In this document: positions 27,476-35,513 of the stretch, one piece after another
Numbering within the stretch: the stretch's first letter is position 1
How the letters are laid out: every line of letters begins with the position of its first letter
Assembly (NCBI RefSeq): GCF_014648435.1
Contig: NZ_BMRC01000029.1
Coordinates: 47,800-111,799, forward strand
Direction: 5' to 3'
Source: Nonomuraea spiralis
GTDB taxonomy: Bacteria; Actinomycetota; Actinomycetes; Streptosporangiales; Streptosporangiaceae
DNA length: 64,000 bases
Program-made: the position numbers and the translations under genes
The notes under the pieces: model-generated
Databases searched by the model: none
The model's input: only the letters and a program-made list of their open reading frames with translations
What the model was told of the DNA's origin: nothing

Positions 27476-28265
27476 CTCCGGCCCCCTTCTCCTCCGGCGC
27501 GGCCGCGGCCCGGCCCGGTGGCGGGCCGAGCAGCGCGGTCTCGCCCGCCGTCCAGCCGCCGTCGATCGCCAGTTCGGCGCCCGTGACGTACGAGGCCGCG
27601 TCGGACAGCAGGAACACGATGGCCTCGGCGACCTCCTCGGGCTCGCCCCACCGCCCGGCGGCGGCCAGCGGGAACGTGCCCTCGCCGGAGACCGCTCCGA
27701 ACGCGGTCGTCATCGGGGTGACGATCATCCCGGGATGCACCGAGTTCACCCTGATCCGGTCGCGGGCGAACTCCAGCGCCGCGATCTTGGTCAGGCCGCG
27801 TACGCCCCACTTGGACGCACCGTACCCGCCTGTGCCGGGCAGCGCGGTCAGCCCCGCGACCGAGGAGAGGTTCACCACGGCGCCGCCGCCGGACGCCCGC
27901 ATGGCGGCCACCACGGACTTGAGCCCAAGGAACACACCGACCAGGTTCACCCGGAGCACCCGCTCGAAGTCGTCCAGCGATTGCTGTTCGATGGTGTGCG
28001 CGGTGGCGATGCCCGCGTTGTTCACGAGGCCGTCGAGCCGCCCGTACGCCTCCACGGCCGCGGCCACCACGGTGTCCCATTGCCCGGGATCCGTCACGTC
28101 GTGGGGGACGAACGTGCCGCCGACCTCCTTCGCGGTGGCCGTTCCCTCCTCGGTGAGCACGTCGGTCAGCACGACCCGGGCGCCGCCCGCCGCGCACCTG
28201 CGTGCCGTGGCCGCCCCCATCCCCCTGGCACCGCCCGTGATGATCACTACCTTGCCGTCGAGCAC
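27465..28265 (-). CDS. SDR-family oxidoreductase
   Basis: A classical short-chain dehydrogenase of 266 residues: cofactor motif TGGARGMGAA (10-19), NNAG (LDGLVNNAG, near 89), catalytic Ser in VVNLSSVAG, and YGASK near 155. An Asp after strand 2 (VVLTDVLTEEG) predicts NAD(H) preference. The end AIDGGWTAGE is typical of 3-alpha/20-beta-hydroxysteroid-type SDRs. First gene of the SDR-esterase-hydrolase operon. Confidence 0.9.
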   Translation of the reverse strand: MLDGKVVIITGGARGMGAATARRCAAGGARVVLTDVLTEEGTATAKEVGGTFVPHDVTDPGQWDTVVAAAVEAYGRLDGLVNNAGIATAHTIEQQSLDDFERVLRVNLVGVFLGLKSVVAAMRASGGGAVVNLSSVAGLTALPGTGGYGASKWGVRGLTKIAALEFARDRIRVNSVHPGMIVTPMTTAFGAVSGEGTFPLAAAGRWGEPEEVAEAIVFLLSDAASYVTGAELAIDGGWTAGETALLGPPPGRAAAAPEEKGAGDGR

Positions 28266-28426
28266 GCGTACCCCTCATCCGAGACGACCGAACATGAGCA
28301 CTGAAACACGTGCCCGCGTCCCCGATCAAGAGCTTGCTCGGCCCACTCGGCGGAACCCGCGATCCCCGCCGGGCGTTGAACCCCTCGCCCGTCGAACTAT
28401 CCTTCTAGACAACGAATCCACGGGAG

Positions 28427-29032
28427 GTGGCGGAGATCAGCGAGTTCCTTGTCATCGTGCTGGCCGTCCTGGCGTTCCTCCTGCTGCTGACCGGCGTGGG
28501 CGTCTACCTGCTGGTCAAGCTGGGCAAGAAGGCCGCCAAGAAGGCCCGGCAGGCCACCACCCGGCTGACCACGCACGTCAACGCCATGGGCACCGGCGAC
28601 GCGGCCGAGGTCGAACGCCTCCGGCTCGACCTGCGCCGCGAGGTTGCCCTCACCCGCCAGGCCGTCGAGCAGGCCCAGCAGCGCGGGTGGGGTCTCGGCG
28701 ACCTGCCCCGGCTCATAGCCGACCTGTCGGCCCAGGCCGACGTGCACGACGGCCAGCTCGGCATGTACGCCCAGCAGCGCCGCGTGTCGCCGTACATCGA
28801 CCATGCCGCCCTCGACCAGCTGCGCGGGCACCAGGCCAAGCTGACCGCCATGTGCGCCCGCATCCGCGCCGACCTCCTGGGCGACCAGATGCACCACACG
28901 TCGTCGGGCATCGACGACCTGCACGCGCGGACGGAGCTGGAGATCGAGGCCCGCCGCCGCCCGCCGGACCCGCTGGACCAGATCGACGAGCTCTACCGCC
29001 GCTCGATGCAACAGCGCAACGACCACTCCTGA
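28427..29032 (+). CDS. Uncharacterised single-pass membrane protein
   Basis: One N-terminal transmembrane helix (FLVIVLAVLAFLLLLTGVGVYLL, within residues 7-30) is followed by a basic stretch (KLGKKAAKKARQ) and a 150-residue helical, probably cytoplasmic domain rich in Gln, Arg and Leu that looks coiled-coil. I do not recognise a family. The GTG start lies only one base from GGGAG, so the true start could be a GTG a little further inside; a TATCCT box lies about 25 bases upstream. Confidence 0.6.
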   Translation: MAEISEFLVIVLAVLAFLLLLTGVGVYLLVKLGKKAAKKARQATTRLTTHVNAMGTGDAAEVERLRLDLRREVALTRQAVEQAQQRGWGLGDLPRLIADLSAQADVHDGQLGMYAQQRRVSPYIDHAALDQLRGHQAKLTAMCARIRADLLGDQMHHTSSGIDDLHARTELEIEARRRPPDPLDQIDELYRRSMQQRNDHS

Positions 29033-29226
29033 CCGACCCCTGAGCCGGCCAAGCGCCCGCCCCCGGCCGCCGGCGGCCACCCAGCCCCCGACCACGTTCG
29101 CCGCCGCCCCGGGGCATCGCCGGCCCGGTCACCTGGACACGACTGTCACCCGGGCCAACCGCGAGCGCCACGACAAGGCCGTTTGTGGTTCTCCCGCAAG
29201 CGGCGCCCCGGTCAGGTGATTCGGAT

Positions 29227-29463
29227 ATGCCACTACGCGAACAGAGCTACCTCGTGCTGCTGGCCCTTTCCGACGGCCCACTGCACGGTTACGGCGTGAT
29301 CAAAGCCGTACGCGAGCTGTCGGAGGACCGTGTACGCCTCGGGGCGGGCACTCTCTATGGCGCGCTTGACCGCCTCACCGAAGCGGGGCTCGCCCGTGTG
29401 GTCGGCGAAGAGGTCGTGGACGGCCGGCACCGCCTCGGCGCACGACTCCAGCCCGGGAGGTGA
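29227..29463 (+). CDS. PadR-family regulator, C-terminally shortened
   Basis: MPLREQSYLVLLALSDGPLHGYGVIK is a textbook PadR winged-helix start, and AGTLYGALDRLTEAGLARVV the recognition helix region. After VVDGRHR the family continues with a wing strand (typically RYYRLTPAGR) and a dimerisation helix; here the frame runs into LGARLQPGR and stops at 78 residues. It may be a recent truncation. Its stop overlaps the start of the next gene, a common PadR/membrane partner. ATG 29227 is favoured by AGGTGA seven bases upstream. Confidence 0.7.
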   Translation: MPLREQSYLVLLALSDGPLHGYGVIKAVRELSEDRVRLGAGTLYGALDRLTEAGLARVVGEEVVDGRHRLGARLQPGR

Positions 29464-29465
29464 TC

Positions 29466-29951
29466 ATGGATGCCTACGAACGCCACTGCCGGCTCCTCGC
29501 GCGGGCCTACCCGCTCCGATATCGGCAGACGCGGGGCGAGGAGCTGATCGGCACGCTGCTGGACCTGGCCAAGCCGCAGCAAACCAGGCCGACCCTGCGT
29601 GACTCACTCGACGTCGTACATGGCGGTATCGCCCTGCGCCTGCGCGAACGCCCGCCGCTGGGGCACTGGGCGCTGTATCGCCTGTTCCACAAGCGCCTGC
29701 CCTACACCTATCGCTGGTGGGCACGCGACGACTTGCTCGGTTCGCGCTACCTGGCGCGGCAGTGCGCGACGTGGCTGCTCGCGACATCACCCCTATGGGC
29801 CTTCATCGGTTTCATGCCCATCGAACTGGTCCACACGGTGATCCTCTCGACACTCATCCGCATGCTCGGCTTCCTCCCGCAGCGGTCCCTGCGCCTCTGC
29901 CAGCTGAGGAGACACGAATTCAACCTGGACCTGCAGGGCAACTCGCCATAG
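29466..29951 (+). CDS. PadR-linked membrane protein
   Basis: Residues 1-55 (YERHCRLLARAYPLRYR, then ELIGTLLDLA and RPTLRDSLDVVHGGIALRLR) match proteins that commonly follow a PadR regulator in actinobacteria. The second half has one or two hydrophobic stretches (WLLATSPLWAFIGFMPIEL; VILSTLIRMLGFLP). Function unknown. GTG at 29460 is an alternative start; both overlap or abut the PadR stop. Confidence 0.65.
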   Translation: MDAYERHCRLLARAYPLRYRQTRGEELIGTLLDLAKPQQTRPTLRDSLDVVHGGIALRLRERPPLGHWALYRLFHKRLPYTYRWWARDDLLGSRYLARQCATWLLATSPLWAFIGFMPIELVHTVILSTLIRMLGFLPQRSLRLCQLRRHEFNLDLQGNSP

Positions 29952-30052
29952 GTGGCCGGAGAGTCGGCGGCGCCGACGTTGACGGCACGTGTATGCGGCC
30001 ATTTGCTGAACAGGCTGGTCGACACCGACCGGCGCCGTGTTGTCTACCGGCG

Positions 30053-30080
30053 CCCTTTCCGACAACTTCGCCCGGAAGGG
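30053..30080. terminator. Possible terminator hairpin between convergent genes
   Basis: CCCTTTCCG can pair with CGGAAGGG across an 11-base loop with one bulge, in the 179-bp gap between the PadR-linked gene and the TPR gene. Confidence 0.35.
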
Positions 30081-30130
30081 ACAACGTCGGTCTGGCCCTT
30101 GGGCAGGAGCGTGCCGGCCGAGGACGTGCG

Positions 30131-30634
30131 TCATGCGGTGTGGGCGGAGGCTCGCTTGGCGGTGTCCCGCCGGGTGATGGCCTCGGCCACCTGCTCGATG
30201 GCGGCACGCAACATGGCGCCGTAGGCGTCCTGGGGAAGGTTGGGGGCATGTTCCTTGGCCGCGTCAATGTGTTCGGTGGCGGCGTCGAACGACGCCAGCC
30301 GGCGGTAGTTGTCGGCAAGGTTGAGGTGCAGAGACGGGTAGAAGCCCGCGACGTGAAGACCGGCATGATGCTCCTGGACGCGCTGCTCGGTCACGGCGTC
30401 GGCGGCGTCCAAGGCCCGGATGTCCCAGGCCAGGGCCGTGGCGGGGTCGTCGTAGAGGTCTGCCAGGTAGTGGGCGAGGGTGCAGCGGTGCAGCGGGTCG
30501 CCGGTGACACCGATCACGGACCAGAGGTCCAGGAGCTTTCGGCGAGCGGAGGCGGTGTCGCCGGTCTGTCCTTCTGCGACGGCCTGGCCGATGGCTGCCA
30601 TGGTCGGGTCGGGGCTGATGGAGGCGTCGGTCAT
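30131..30634 (-). CDS. TPR-like helical-repeat protein
   Basis: A 167-residue all-helical protein with tetratricopeptide-like units (TLAHYLADLYDDPATALAWDIRALDAAD; FYPSLHLNLADNYRRLASFDAATEHIDAA). Such small TPR proteins usually bind partner proteins; no catalytic motif is seen. It begins 20 bases after the MerR-clamp fusion and is surely co-transcribed with it. Confidence 0.7.
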   Translation of the reverse strand: MTDASISPDPTMAAIGQAVAEGQTGDTASARRKLLDLWSVIGVTGDPLHRCTLAHYLADLYDDPATALAWDIRALDAADAVTEQRVQEHHAGLHVAGFYPSLHLNLADNYRRLASFDAATEHIDAAKEHAPNLPQDAYGAMLRAAIEQVAEAITRRDTAKRASAHTA

Positions 30635-30654
30635 GGAAGTAGGTGTCCTCTGTC

Positions 30655-31725
30655 TCAGGCGGAATGGTCGGGTTCGATGGGCATGGCCAACGTGGTGAGG
30701 TCGCCGCGGTCGGCTGAGCGGATCGTGACGGGCTGGTCGGGTCCTCGCAGGTCGAGCAGTACGTCGGAGCCGATGGCGGTGCTGACGGCCGGATAGAGCG
30801 TGGTCAGCTCGAAGGAGATCTGGAGATTGCGGCCCGTCACGGTGGCCGGTAGCGGGTGGTCGGGGCTCCGGCCATCGGTCCTCAGAACGTTCAAGCCGTG
30901 ATCGGTCACGCGCAGCGAGATCCGCGCGCCCGGATGCTCTTCGAGAGCTCGCAGGAGGAGATCCTTCGTGGCCATCACGCGGGTCGTGACCTCGGACAAC
31001 GACGCGAGCATCAGCCGGTGGTCGGGGAACTCCTCCGTCAGCAGCCGACAGTGCCGGTCCGCCCGGTCCGCCATGCGCAGCCAGATTCCGTACGGCGTCG
31101 CTTCGACTCGCACCAGCGCGCTACGGCGCAGCTCGGCGACTGCGGCTCGCAGTTCGTCACCGTCGACCGTGGCCGCCCAGGCCGCGGCCGCCGGTTCGGC
31201 GGGGACCAGGGTCCGGGTCGAGAGACGGTAGCGGTCGGTCGCGGTCAGTGTGACGGATTCATGGGTCGCCTCCACGCGCAGCCCTCGTAGTACGGGCATC
31301 CACGGATCGCATGCGGTCGCGGTCAGAACCTGCTCGATCGCGTCAGCCAGCACGGGGCCCTTCAGCGCGGCAACCCGCAGACCTGGTGCGGACGCGAGCG
31401 ACGCCTTGATCAGGGCTGCCTTCTGCTGTACCGCCACCGCGTCCCCGAGAACCATCGTGACGTGCTCGTCGATCAGCCGGGACGCTTCATCGGGCTCGGC
31501 GTCGAGGACCGCCTCGACAACGGTGAGTGGCATGGCGATCTCGCGGAGCTGACGAAGCTCGCGCGCCCGGGCCACCTGGTCGGCGCTGTAGTAGCGGTAG
31601 CCCGAGACGGGGTCGACCTTGGCGGGCGGAAGCAGGCCGGAGTCGGCGTAGAACCGCAAAGCGCTCGAGGTCAGACCGCTATGTTGGGCGAAGACCCCGA
31701 TCGGCATCAACTCAGAGTTCGGCAC
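30655..31725 (-). CDS. MerR DNA-binding domain fused to a DnaN (beta sliding clamp)-like domain
   Basis: Residues 8-75 (PIGVFAQHSGLTSSALRFYADSGLL, then SGYRYYSADQVARARELRQL) are a MerR winged helix. From about residue 105 the protein reads like the sliding clamp of DNA polymerase III: PVLRGLRVEATHESVTLTAT leading to DRYRLSTRTL (clamp: VATDGYRLA), a middle segment with TEEFPDHRLML, and a terminal PVTIRSADRGDLTTLAMPI like the clamp ending with its LMP motif. It is shorter than DnaN (about two of three clamp domains). I take the GTG at 31725; TTG 31746 and ATG 31707 are alternatives. Whether it binds DNA as a clamp or a ligand is unknown. Confidence 0.78.
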   Translation of the reverse strand: MPNSELMPIGVFAQHSGLTSSALRFYADSGLLPPAKVDPVSGYRYYSADQVARARELRQLREIAMPLTVVEAVLDAEPDEASRLIDEHVTMVLGDAVAVQQKAALIKASLASAPGLRVAALKGPVLADAIEQVLTATACDPWMPVLRGLRVEATHESVTLTATDRYRLSTRTLVPAEPAAAAWAATVDGDELRAAVAELRRSALVRVEATPYGIWLRMADRADRHCRLLTEEFPDHRLMLASLSEVTTRVMATKDLLLRALEEHPGARISLRVTDHGLNVLRTDGRSPDHPLPATVTGRNLQISFELTTLYPAVSTAIGSDVLLDLRGPDQPVTIRSADRGDLTTLAMPIEPDHSA

Positions 31726-31749
31726 CCGGCCATCATCGAGCTTCAACCA

Positions 31750-32091
31750 ACTCGAAGGTCAACGCGGGCTGGTGTGCCCTGCCTCGGCGGCGGTCGCCCT
31801 CTCCGGCCACGGAATTCCACGGCATGGCGCGCAGCCGGTAGAGCGCGGGATCGAAAGCGGGCGCGTGGCCCCTTCGACCCCTTGGCCTTACGGCGGGCCT
31901 CCTGGGGCCGGATGCGTCTTGGTGGTCAGCCCGCCACGCGAGCGCCCCGGCGCGTGAGCCCGAGCAACAGCGGAGTCCGCGTTGGTGGTGCGCAGGCCAT
32001 CGCTGGACCTCACTTCGGCTGCGGCCCCGTTGACCCGCAAGGTTTGGTCCGTGCGTTCAGTCGCAACAAGACGTGCGCCCAGCCCTAACAC
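31750..32091 (-). pseudogene. Decayed IS5-family transposase remnant
   Basis: On the minus strand DSAVARAH and then GRSRGGLTTKTHPA (about 31910-31990) match the DSTVVRAH and GRSRGGLTTKIHLA region of IS5-type DDE transposases. After a TAA, other frames continue with APAFDPALYRLR and HAVEF (about 31790-31860), like the family's FDAELYRQRHAVE C-terminal segment. Frameshifts and a stop show it is dead. No terminal inverted repeats were recognised. Confidence 0.65.
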
Positions 32092-32406
32092 GTGACGCGG
32101 TCGATCATGCGAGAGTTGAGGCGAAAGTTCACCTCTTCTCCCGACGCTCGGAGAACTTCTCAGCCATCTGGAAGCGCAGTCCCGGCATCGCTGGGATCAC
32201 CCTCGCTCGACGCTCATCACAGCCCGGAGCGTAGATCGCGGCGTAACCACTGACATCCATCCGGCGTGCCGATCGCCCGCCACGAGTGGACCGCCACCCC
32301 ATGCGCGTGGCTCCCCATCTCAGCCGTCTCCGCCTCAACTCGCAGATCAAGGCTGTCCTGACAGCGCCCATCGACATGGGCTGTTCACGAATCGAAGGAG
32401 ATGAAC
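32092..32406. other. Gap with no supported gene
   Basis: Between the transposase remnant and the small secreted protein I see only low-quality open frames with arginine-rich translations and no ribosome binding site. It probably holds the promoter of the secreted protein and more decayed insertion sequence. Confidence 0.4.
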
Positions 32407-32745
32407 ATGACAACCGTCAAAACCAAGATCGCCGCTCTGAGCTTGGCGTTCACCACGGCCGCAGCCGTGGCCGGAGTCATCGGGGCCGGTCCCGCGTCGG
32501 CCGGTTCCGCATCGGCCCTGGACCAGTGTTCGGACCGCGGCTGGGCCAATGTGGGCCTGCTGGACAGAGGGTGGTCGGGCAACACCGGATGGGCGATCAT
32601 CATGTACTGCGGCTGGGAATTCAACAGGGGATTCACCATCGACGTGAAGAGCGGGCCCGACCCGGCGTGCGTGTACCTCGATCACGGCGAAATGGCCCTA
32701 CTGAGCTGGAACGACGGTTCCTACCGCGGCATCAAGTACTGCTGA
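32407..32745 (+). CDS. Small secreted cysteine-containing protein
   Basis: A 112-residue pre-protein with a signal peptide (MTTVKTKIAALSLAF...AVAGVIGAGPASA) and a mature part of about 75 residues with four cysteines (DQCSDRG, MYCGWEF, PACVYLD, KYC at the end), suggesting two disulfides. It is rich in Trp and Gly. I do not recognise the family. AAGGAG lies six bases before the ATG at 32407, so the ATG at 32401 is rejected. The 18-bp hairpin downstream may end its transcript. Confidence 0.72.
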   Translation: MTTVKTKIAALSLAFTTAAAVAGVIGAGPASAGSASALDQCSDRGWANVGLLDRGWSGNTGWAIIMYCGWEFNRGFTIDVKSGPDPACVYLDHGEMALLSWNDGSYRGIKYC

Positions 32746-32846
32746 GCGGCTTTCCGTCCCCGTGAGCCCTCTCCGACCTCGCAGCGCTGGTCGGCGTGGT
32801 CGCAGGAGGCCGGGTTGAGGTGAGGCTCCCGCTAAGACGGGCGCGG

Positions 32847-32892
32847 CCGGTCGGGTCGCCCCGGACGTCTCAGTCCGGAGCGACCCGACCGG
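32847..32892 (+). terminator. Long terminator-like hairpin
   Basis: CCGGTCGGGTCGC-c-CCGGA pairs with TCCGG-a-GCGACCCGACCGG around an 8-base loop, an 18-bp stem with one mismatch, about 100 bases after the secreted protein gene. Confidence 0.6.
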
Positions 32893-33234
32893 TACCGCCG
32901 ACACTTTCGCCCTGCTCAGCTGATGTGGCCTTGTTCTGAAGCCATCTCACCGTTCCTGGGAGCACCGCCGTGAACGCTGAGCACCCCAAGCGTCGGCTCG
33001 CCGTCCAGCGCCTCGTACGGGTGTCAAACGCCGGCTGCCGGGCCCATCGCGAAGCGCGCCGGCAGGTGGCCGATCACGAGCGGCAACACGATCCCGGCTC
33101 CGAAGCGACCAGCGCGAGCAGGATCGGGGAACGGCGCTCCTCACGCCGTTCCAGCCCCTGAACCGTCGAGCGGCGACCCACCGTGGCCAGGAACCGGCGC
33201 CGCTCGCGTGGGCCGCGCCGGCAGGTGCTCGACA

Positions 33235-33500
33235 CTCTGAGTGGTCAACGCCCCTGTGGCAGAGCGGGCCATACCTGCTGACCGCACCAACGTGCACAGT
33301 TGTACGGCCAGTCCCGAGCGCGCTTCCGGCCCCGACCCGGCGCATCCAAGAACGCGTGCTCGCACGAGGTCGGCGTGAAGTACTTGATCAACTCCTCGCG
33401 CCCGATGTCTGGGAACGACCGATACCGCGCCTGCCGCAGCAGCCGGACCATCGAAACCAACCGGTCGGCGCGCAATGGAGAGCCTGACGGCAATACACGA
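33235..33500 (-). pseudogene. Remnant of a Tn3-family transposase N-terminus
   Basis: Reading leftwards, RYRSFPDIGREELIKYFTPT and PGRGRKRARD match the SFPDISREELIRYFTLT and PGRGR start of Tn3-type transposases; a second frame then supplies SGLAVQLCTL, the next conserved block (RLGLAVQLCTL). The switch of frame and lack of the remaining 900 residues mark it as dead. The surrounding sequence from 32893 to 33663 holds no other supported gene. Confidence 0.6.
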
Positions 33501-33663
33501 CACAGGATGTCGTAATTCGTTGGGAGGCTTAACGGGTTCAGGCGCGCGAGCAGTTCCCGCGGGAGCCCGCACCCCGGCGGTCGGTCACTGCCAGGTCCGG
33601 ATATCCGCGCATGCCCGCTGCTGCGGTCCTGGCCGTTCGCAATTCACCACGAAGGAGCGTCAG

Positions 33664-34071
33664 ATGGGGTCCCAACTCAACCCGTGCCTCGCTTTCAACG
33701 GGAACGCCCGGCAGGCGATGGAGTTCTACCGCGACGTCTTGGGCGGAGAGCTGGAGATGGGCACGTACGCCGAGTTCGGCTCGCCGGACGCACCCGCCGA
33801 CAAGATCATGCACGCCACGCTCCGCACCCCGGACGGCTACACGCTGATGGGCTGGGACGTACGGGAAGAGATGACCCACACCCCGGGCAACAACGCTGCG
33901 ATCTTCCTCGGCGGCGACGACGTCCAACTCCGGGGCTACTTCGAGAGGCTGTCCGTCGGCGGCACCGTGACGTTGCCCTTGGAGAAGCAGTCGTGGGGGG
34001 ACGAGGCCGGCTCGCTCGTGGACCGGTTCGGGATCACCTGGATGGTCGACATCACCCACCAGCAGTCCTGA
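33664..34071 (+). CDS. VOC-superfamily protein, PhnB-like
   Basis: A 135-residue protein of the PhnB/DUF1428-like vicinal-oxygen-chelate group: LNPCLAFNGNARQAMEFYRDVLGGEL at the start, IMHATLRTPDGYTLMGWD in the middle and DRFGITWMVDI at the end. These form paired beta-alpha-beta-beta-beta folds; catalytic activity is usually unproven and some carry other roles. GGAG precedes the ATG at six bases. It sits among transposon remnants, so it may be recently acquired. Confidence 0.88.
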   Translation: MGSQLNPCLAFNGNARQAMEFYRDVLGGELEMGTYAEFGSPDAPADKIMHATLRTPDGYTLMGWDVREEMTHTPGNNAAIFLGGDDVQLRGYFERLSVGGTVTLPLEKQSWGDEAGSLVDRFGITWMVDITHQQS

Positions 34072-34302
34072 TCGACCACGGACCCGAACCGGTGATGGAC
34101 GAGTTGGATGCCGGGCCGCACCAGCTCGGGCAGCACCACTTCCGCGCAAAGTTCCTGCTCCGTGGCCGGGACCGTGCGGTGGTCGACCTGCGCGGCATCA
34201 CAACCGTCCGCGGACAGGCCGAGGAGCGGGCCGAGCACCGGCCGGCAGCTGCGCCGCCGCCTTGAGCGATACGAGCCGGCGTGATGATGCTCAGGGCGTA
34301 GG

Positions 34303-34932
34303 TCAGCGGGATATCTCGATGGTGGACCGCCAGCTCGTCTGATCATCGAGATGGTTGAGCATGTAGTGCGCGAGATCGGCACGTGACAGGGTACGCGGGC
34401 GTGGCAGGTGCTGGTTGGCGGCTGTCCGGTACTCGCGGGTGAGCTCGCCGTCGGTCAGCTTCGGCGGTCGGACGATGGTCCAGTCCAGGTCGCTGGTGGT
34501 GACTATGTCCTCCATCTTGGTCATATCGGTGTAGAGGTGGCGGTACAGCGGCCGGACCACACCGCCGATCAGCAGTCGCCGGCTCAGTGGTGCGGTCGGG
34601 GGCAGGCTGAGACTGGCTGAGGTGACGCAGGTCAGTCGGCGCACTCCGCTGTCCCGCATGGCCGCGATGATGCCGGTCATACCTTGCGAGTAGACGGTCG
34701 TGGGACGTCGATCGGCGCTTCCGAGGCACGACAGCACCGCGTCGTGGCCGGCGAGCACCCGGCGCCAGCCATGAGGTTCCAGCACATTGCCCGACAGGAT
34801 CGTCAGGCGGGCATGGCCGGGGATCGATTCGGGGGTACGTGCTACGGCGGTGACGCGGTGGCCGGAGCCGAGTGCCTGGTCGAGCAACCGCGCGCCGAGG
34901 CCACCGCTCGCGCCGAAGACGAACAGCCTCAC
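34303..34932 (-). CDS. NAD(P)-binding NmrA/SDR-a-like protein
   Basis: A 209-residue atypical SDR: LFVFGASGGLGARLLDQAL at residues 3-21 is the NAD(P) motif, followed by HDAVLSCLGSA, and WTIVRPPKLTDGELTREYR, the hallmark of the NAD(P)H-binding family (YwnB/BLVRB-like). The GTG at 34932 overlaps the stop of the upstream membrane protein gene; translation further upstream in this frame is not protein-like. Likely a small-molecule reductase or redox sensor. Confidence 0.85.
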   Translation of the reverse strand: MRLFVFGASGGLGARLLDQALGSGHRVTAVARTPESIPGHARLTILSGNVLEPHGWRRVLAGHDAVLSCLGSADRRPTTVYSQGMTGIIAAMRDSGVRRLTCVTSASLSLPPTAPLSRRLLIGGVVRPLYRHLYTDMTKMEDIVTTSDLDWTIVRPPKLTDGELTREYRTAANQHLPRPRTLSRADLAHYMLNHLDDQTSWRSTIEISR

Positions 34933-35390
34933 GACGTGACCTGGCGGCGGCGCGTCACGGCGAGGATCACCGCGATGGCGAGGACCGCGCAAGTGACGGC
35001 GGCCATGAACAGCTGGCCGTGCAAGCCGAGAACGAACTGGGTTTCGTCCTTGAATTCCGGGTCGTACGTGGCTGTGCCGGGGAACAGCAGCGCGGGGAAC
35101 ATGCCGGCCCACGGTACGGCCACGATGCCTGCCGACCACAGCAGGCGGGAGTGCGTGTCCCCATGGCGGCGGACCAGCAAGAGCAGGGCGAGCAGTCCGA
35201 GAGCCAGCGACGTGACGATGTACTGCGCGTCGTGGAACTTGGCGTGTGGGGGCCAGGCCGGGTTGTACATGTGCTCGTGGGCCGTGTCATGGAGGACCAG
35301 GTCGAACAGGAGCGCCCCCAGGGCGGTCTCGACCGCCACCAGGGCGATGAGAACGCGCGGCAGGGCCCAGTGTCGCTTCGATGTCGTCAC
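34929..35390 (-). CDS. Four-helix integral membrane protein
   Basis: A 153-residue protein with four hydrophobic segments (VLIALVAVETALGALLF; YIVTSLALGLLALLLL; WSAGIVAVPWAGMFPALLF; LFMAAVTCAVLAIAVILAV) and conserved-looking histidines (HDTAHEHMYNPAWPPHAKFHD) on the loop after helix 1. I do not name a family with certainty. Translationally coupled to the NmrA-like gene and divergent from a TetR gene. Confidence 0.7.
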   Translation of the reverse strand: MTTSKRHWALPRVLIALVAVETALGALLFDLVLHDTAHEHMYNPAWPPHAKFHDAQYIVTSLALGLLALLLLVRRHGDTHSRLLWSAGIVAVPWAGMFPALLFPGTATYDPEFKDETQFVLGLHGQLFMAAVTCAVLAIAVILAVTRRRQVTS

Positions 35391-35426
35391 GCTTACCTCT
35401 CACGATGATTGGAGACGTGCCATGAG

Positions 35427-35439
35427 TGTAGTGACTACA
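35427..35439. promoter_or_regulatory. 13-bp palindrome in divergent promoter region
   Basis: TGTAGT-G-ACTACA is a perfect palindrome between the membrane protein and TetR genes, a plausible operator half of the control region. Confidence 0.5.
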
Positions 35440-35447
35440 TTGACGTT

Positions 35448-35486
35448 GTCGATACACGAATAGAGTCACACTATTTATGTATCGAC
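35448..35486. promoter_or_regulatory. 39-bp interrupted dyad before the TetR gene
   Basis: GTCGATACA (35448-35456) mirrors TGTATCGAC (35478-35486), and nested inside about the same centre (35467) AATAG mirrors CTATT; overall 16 of 19 pairs match. It lies 28 bases before the TetR start and overlaps AT-rich promoter-like sequence. Confidence 0.6.
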
Positions 35487-35513
35487 CGCCGCAAGAGCTC
35501 GTACGCTTGGCCC

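Noticed and set aside
32947..33180. Minus-strand stretch reading IVLPLVIGHLPARFAMGPAA in one frame
   Set aside because: It resembles a transporter end but has no start, is short and lies in transposon debris; too weak to annotate.
34072..34302. Short frames between the VOC and NmrA genes
   Set aside because: Neither strand gives a start with a ribosome site or a known motif; probably spacer or decayed sequence.
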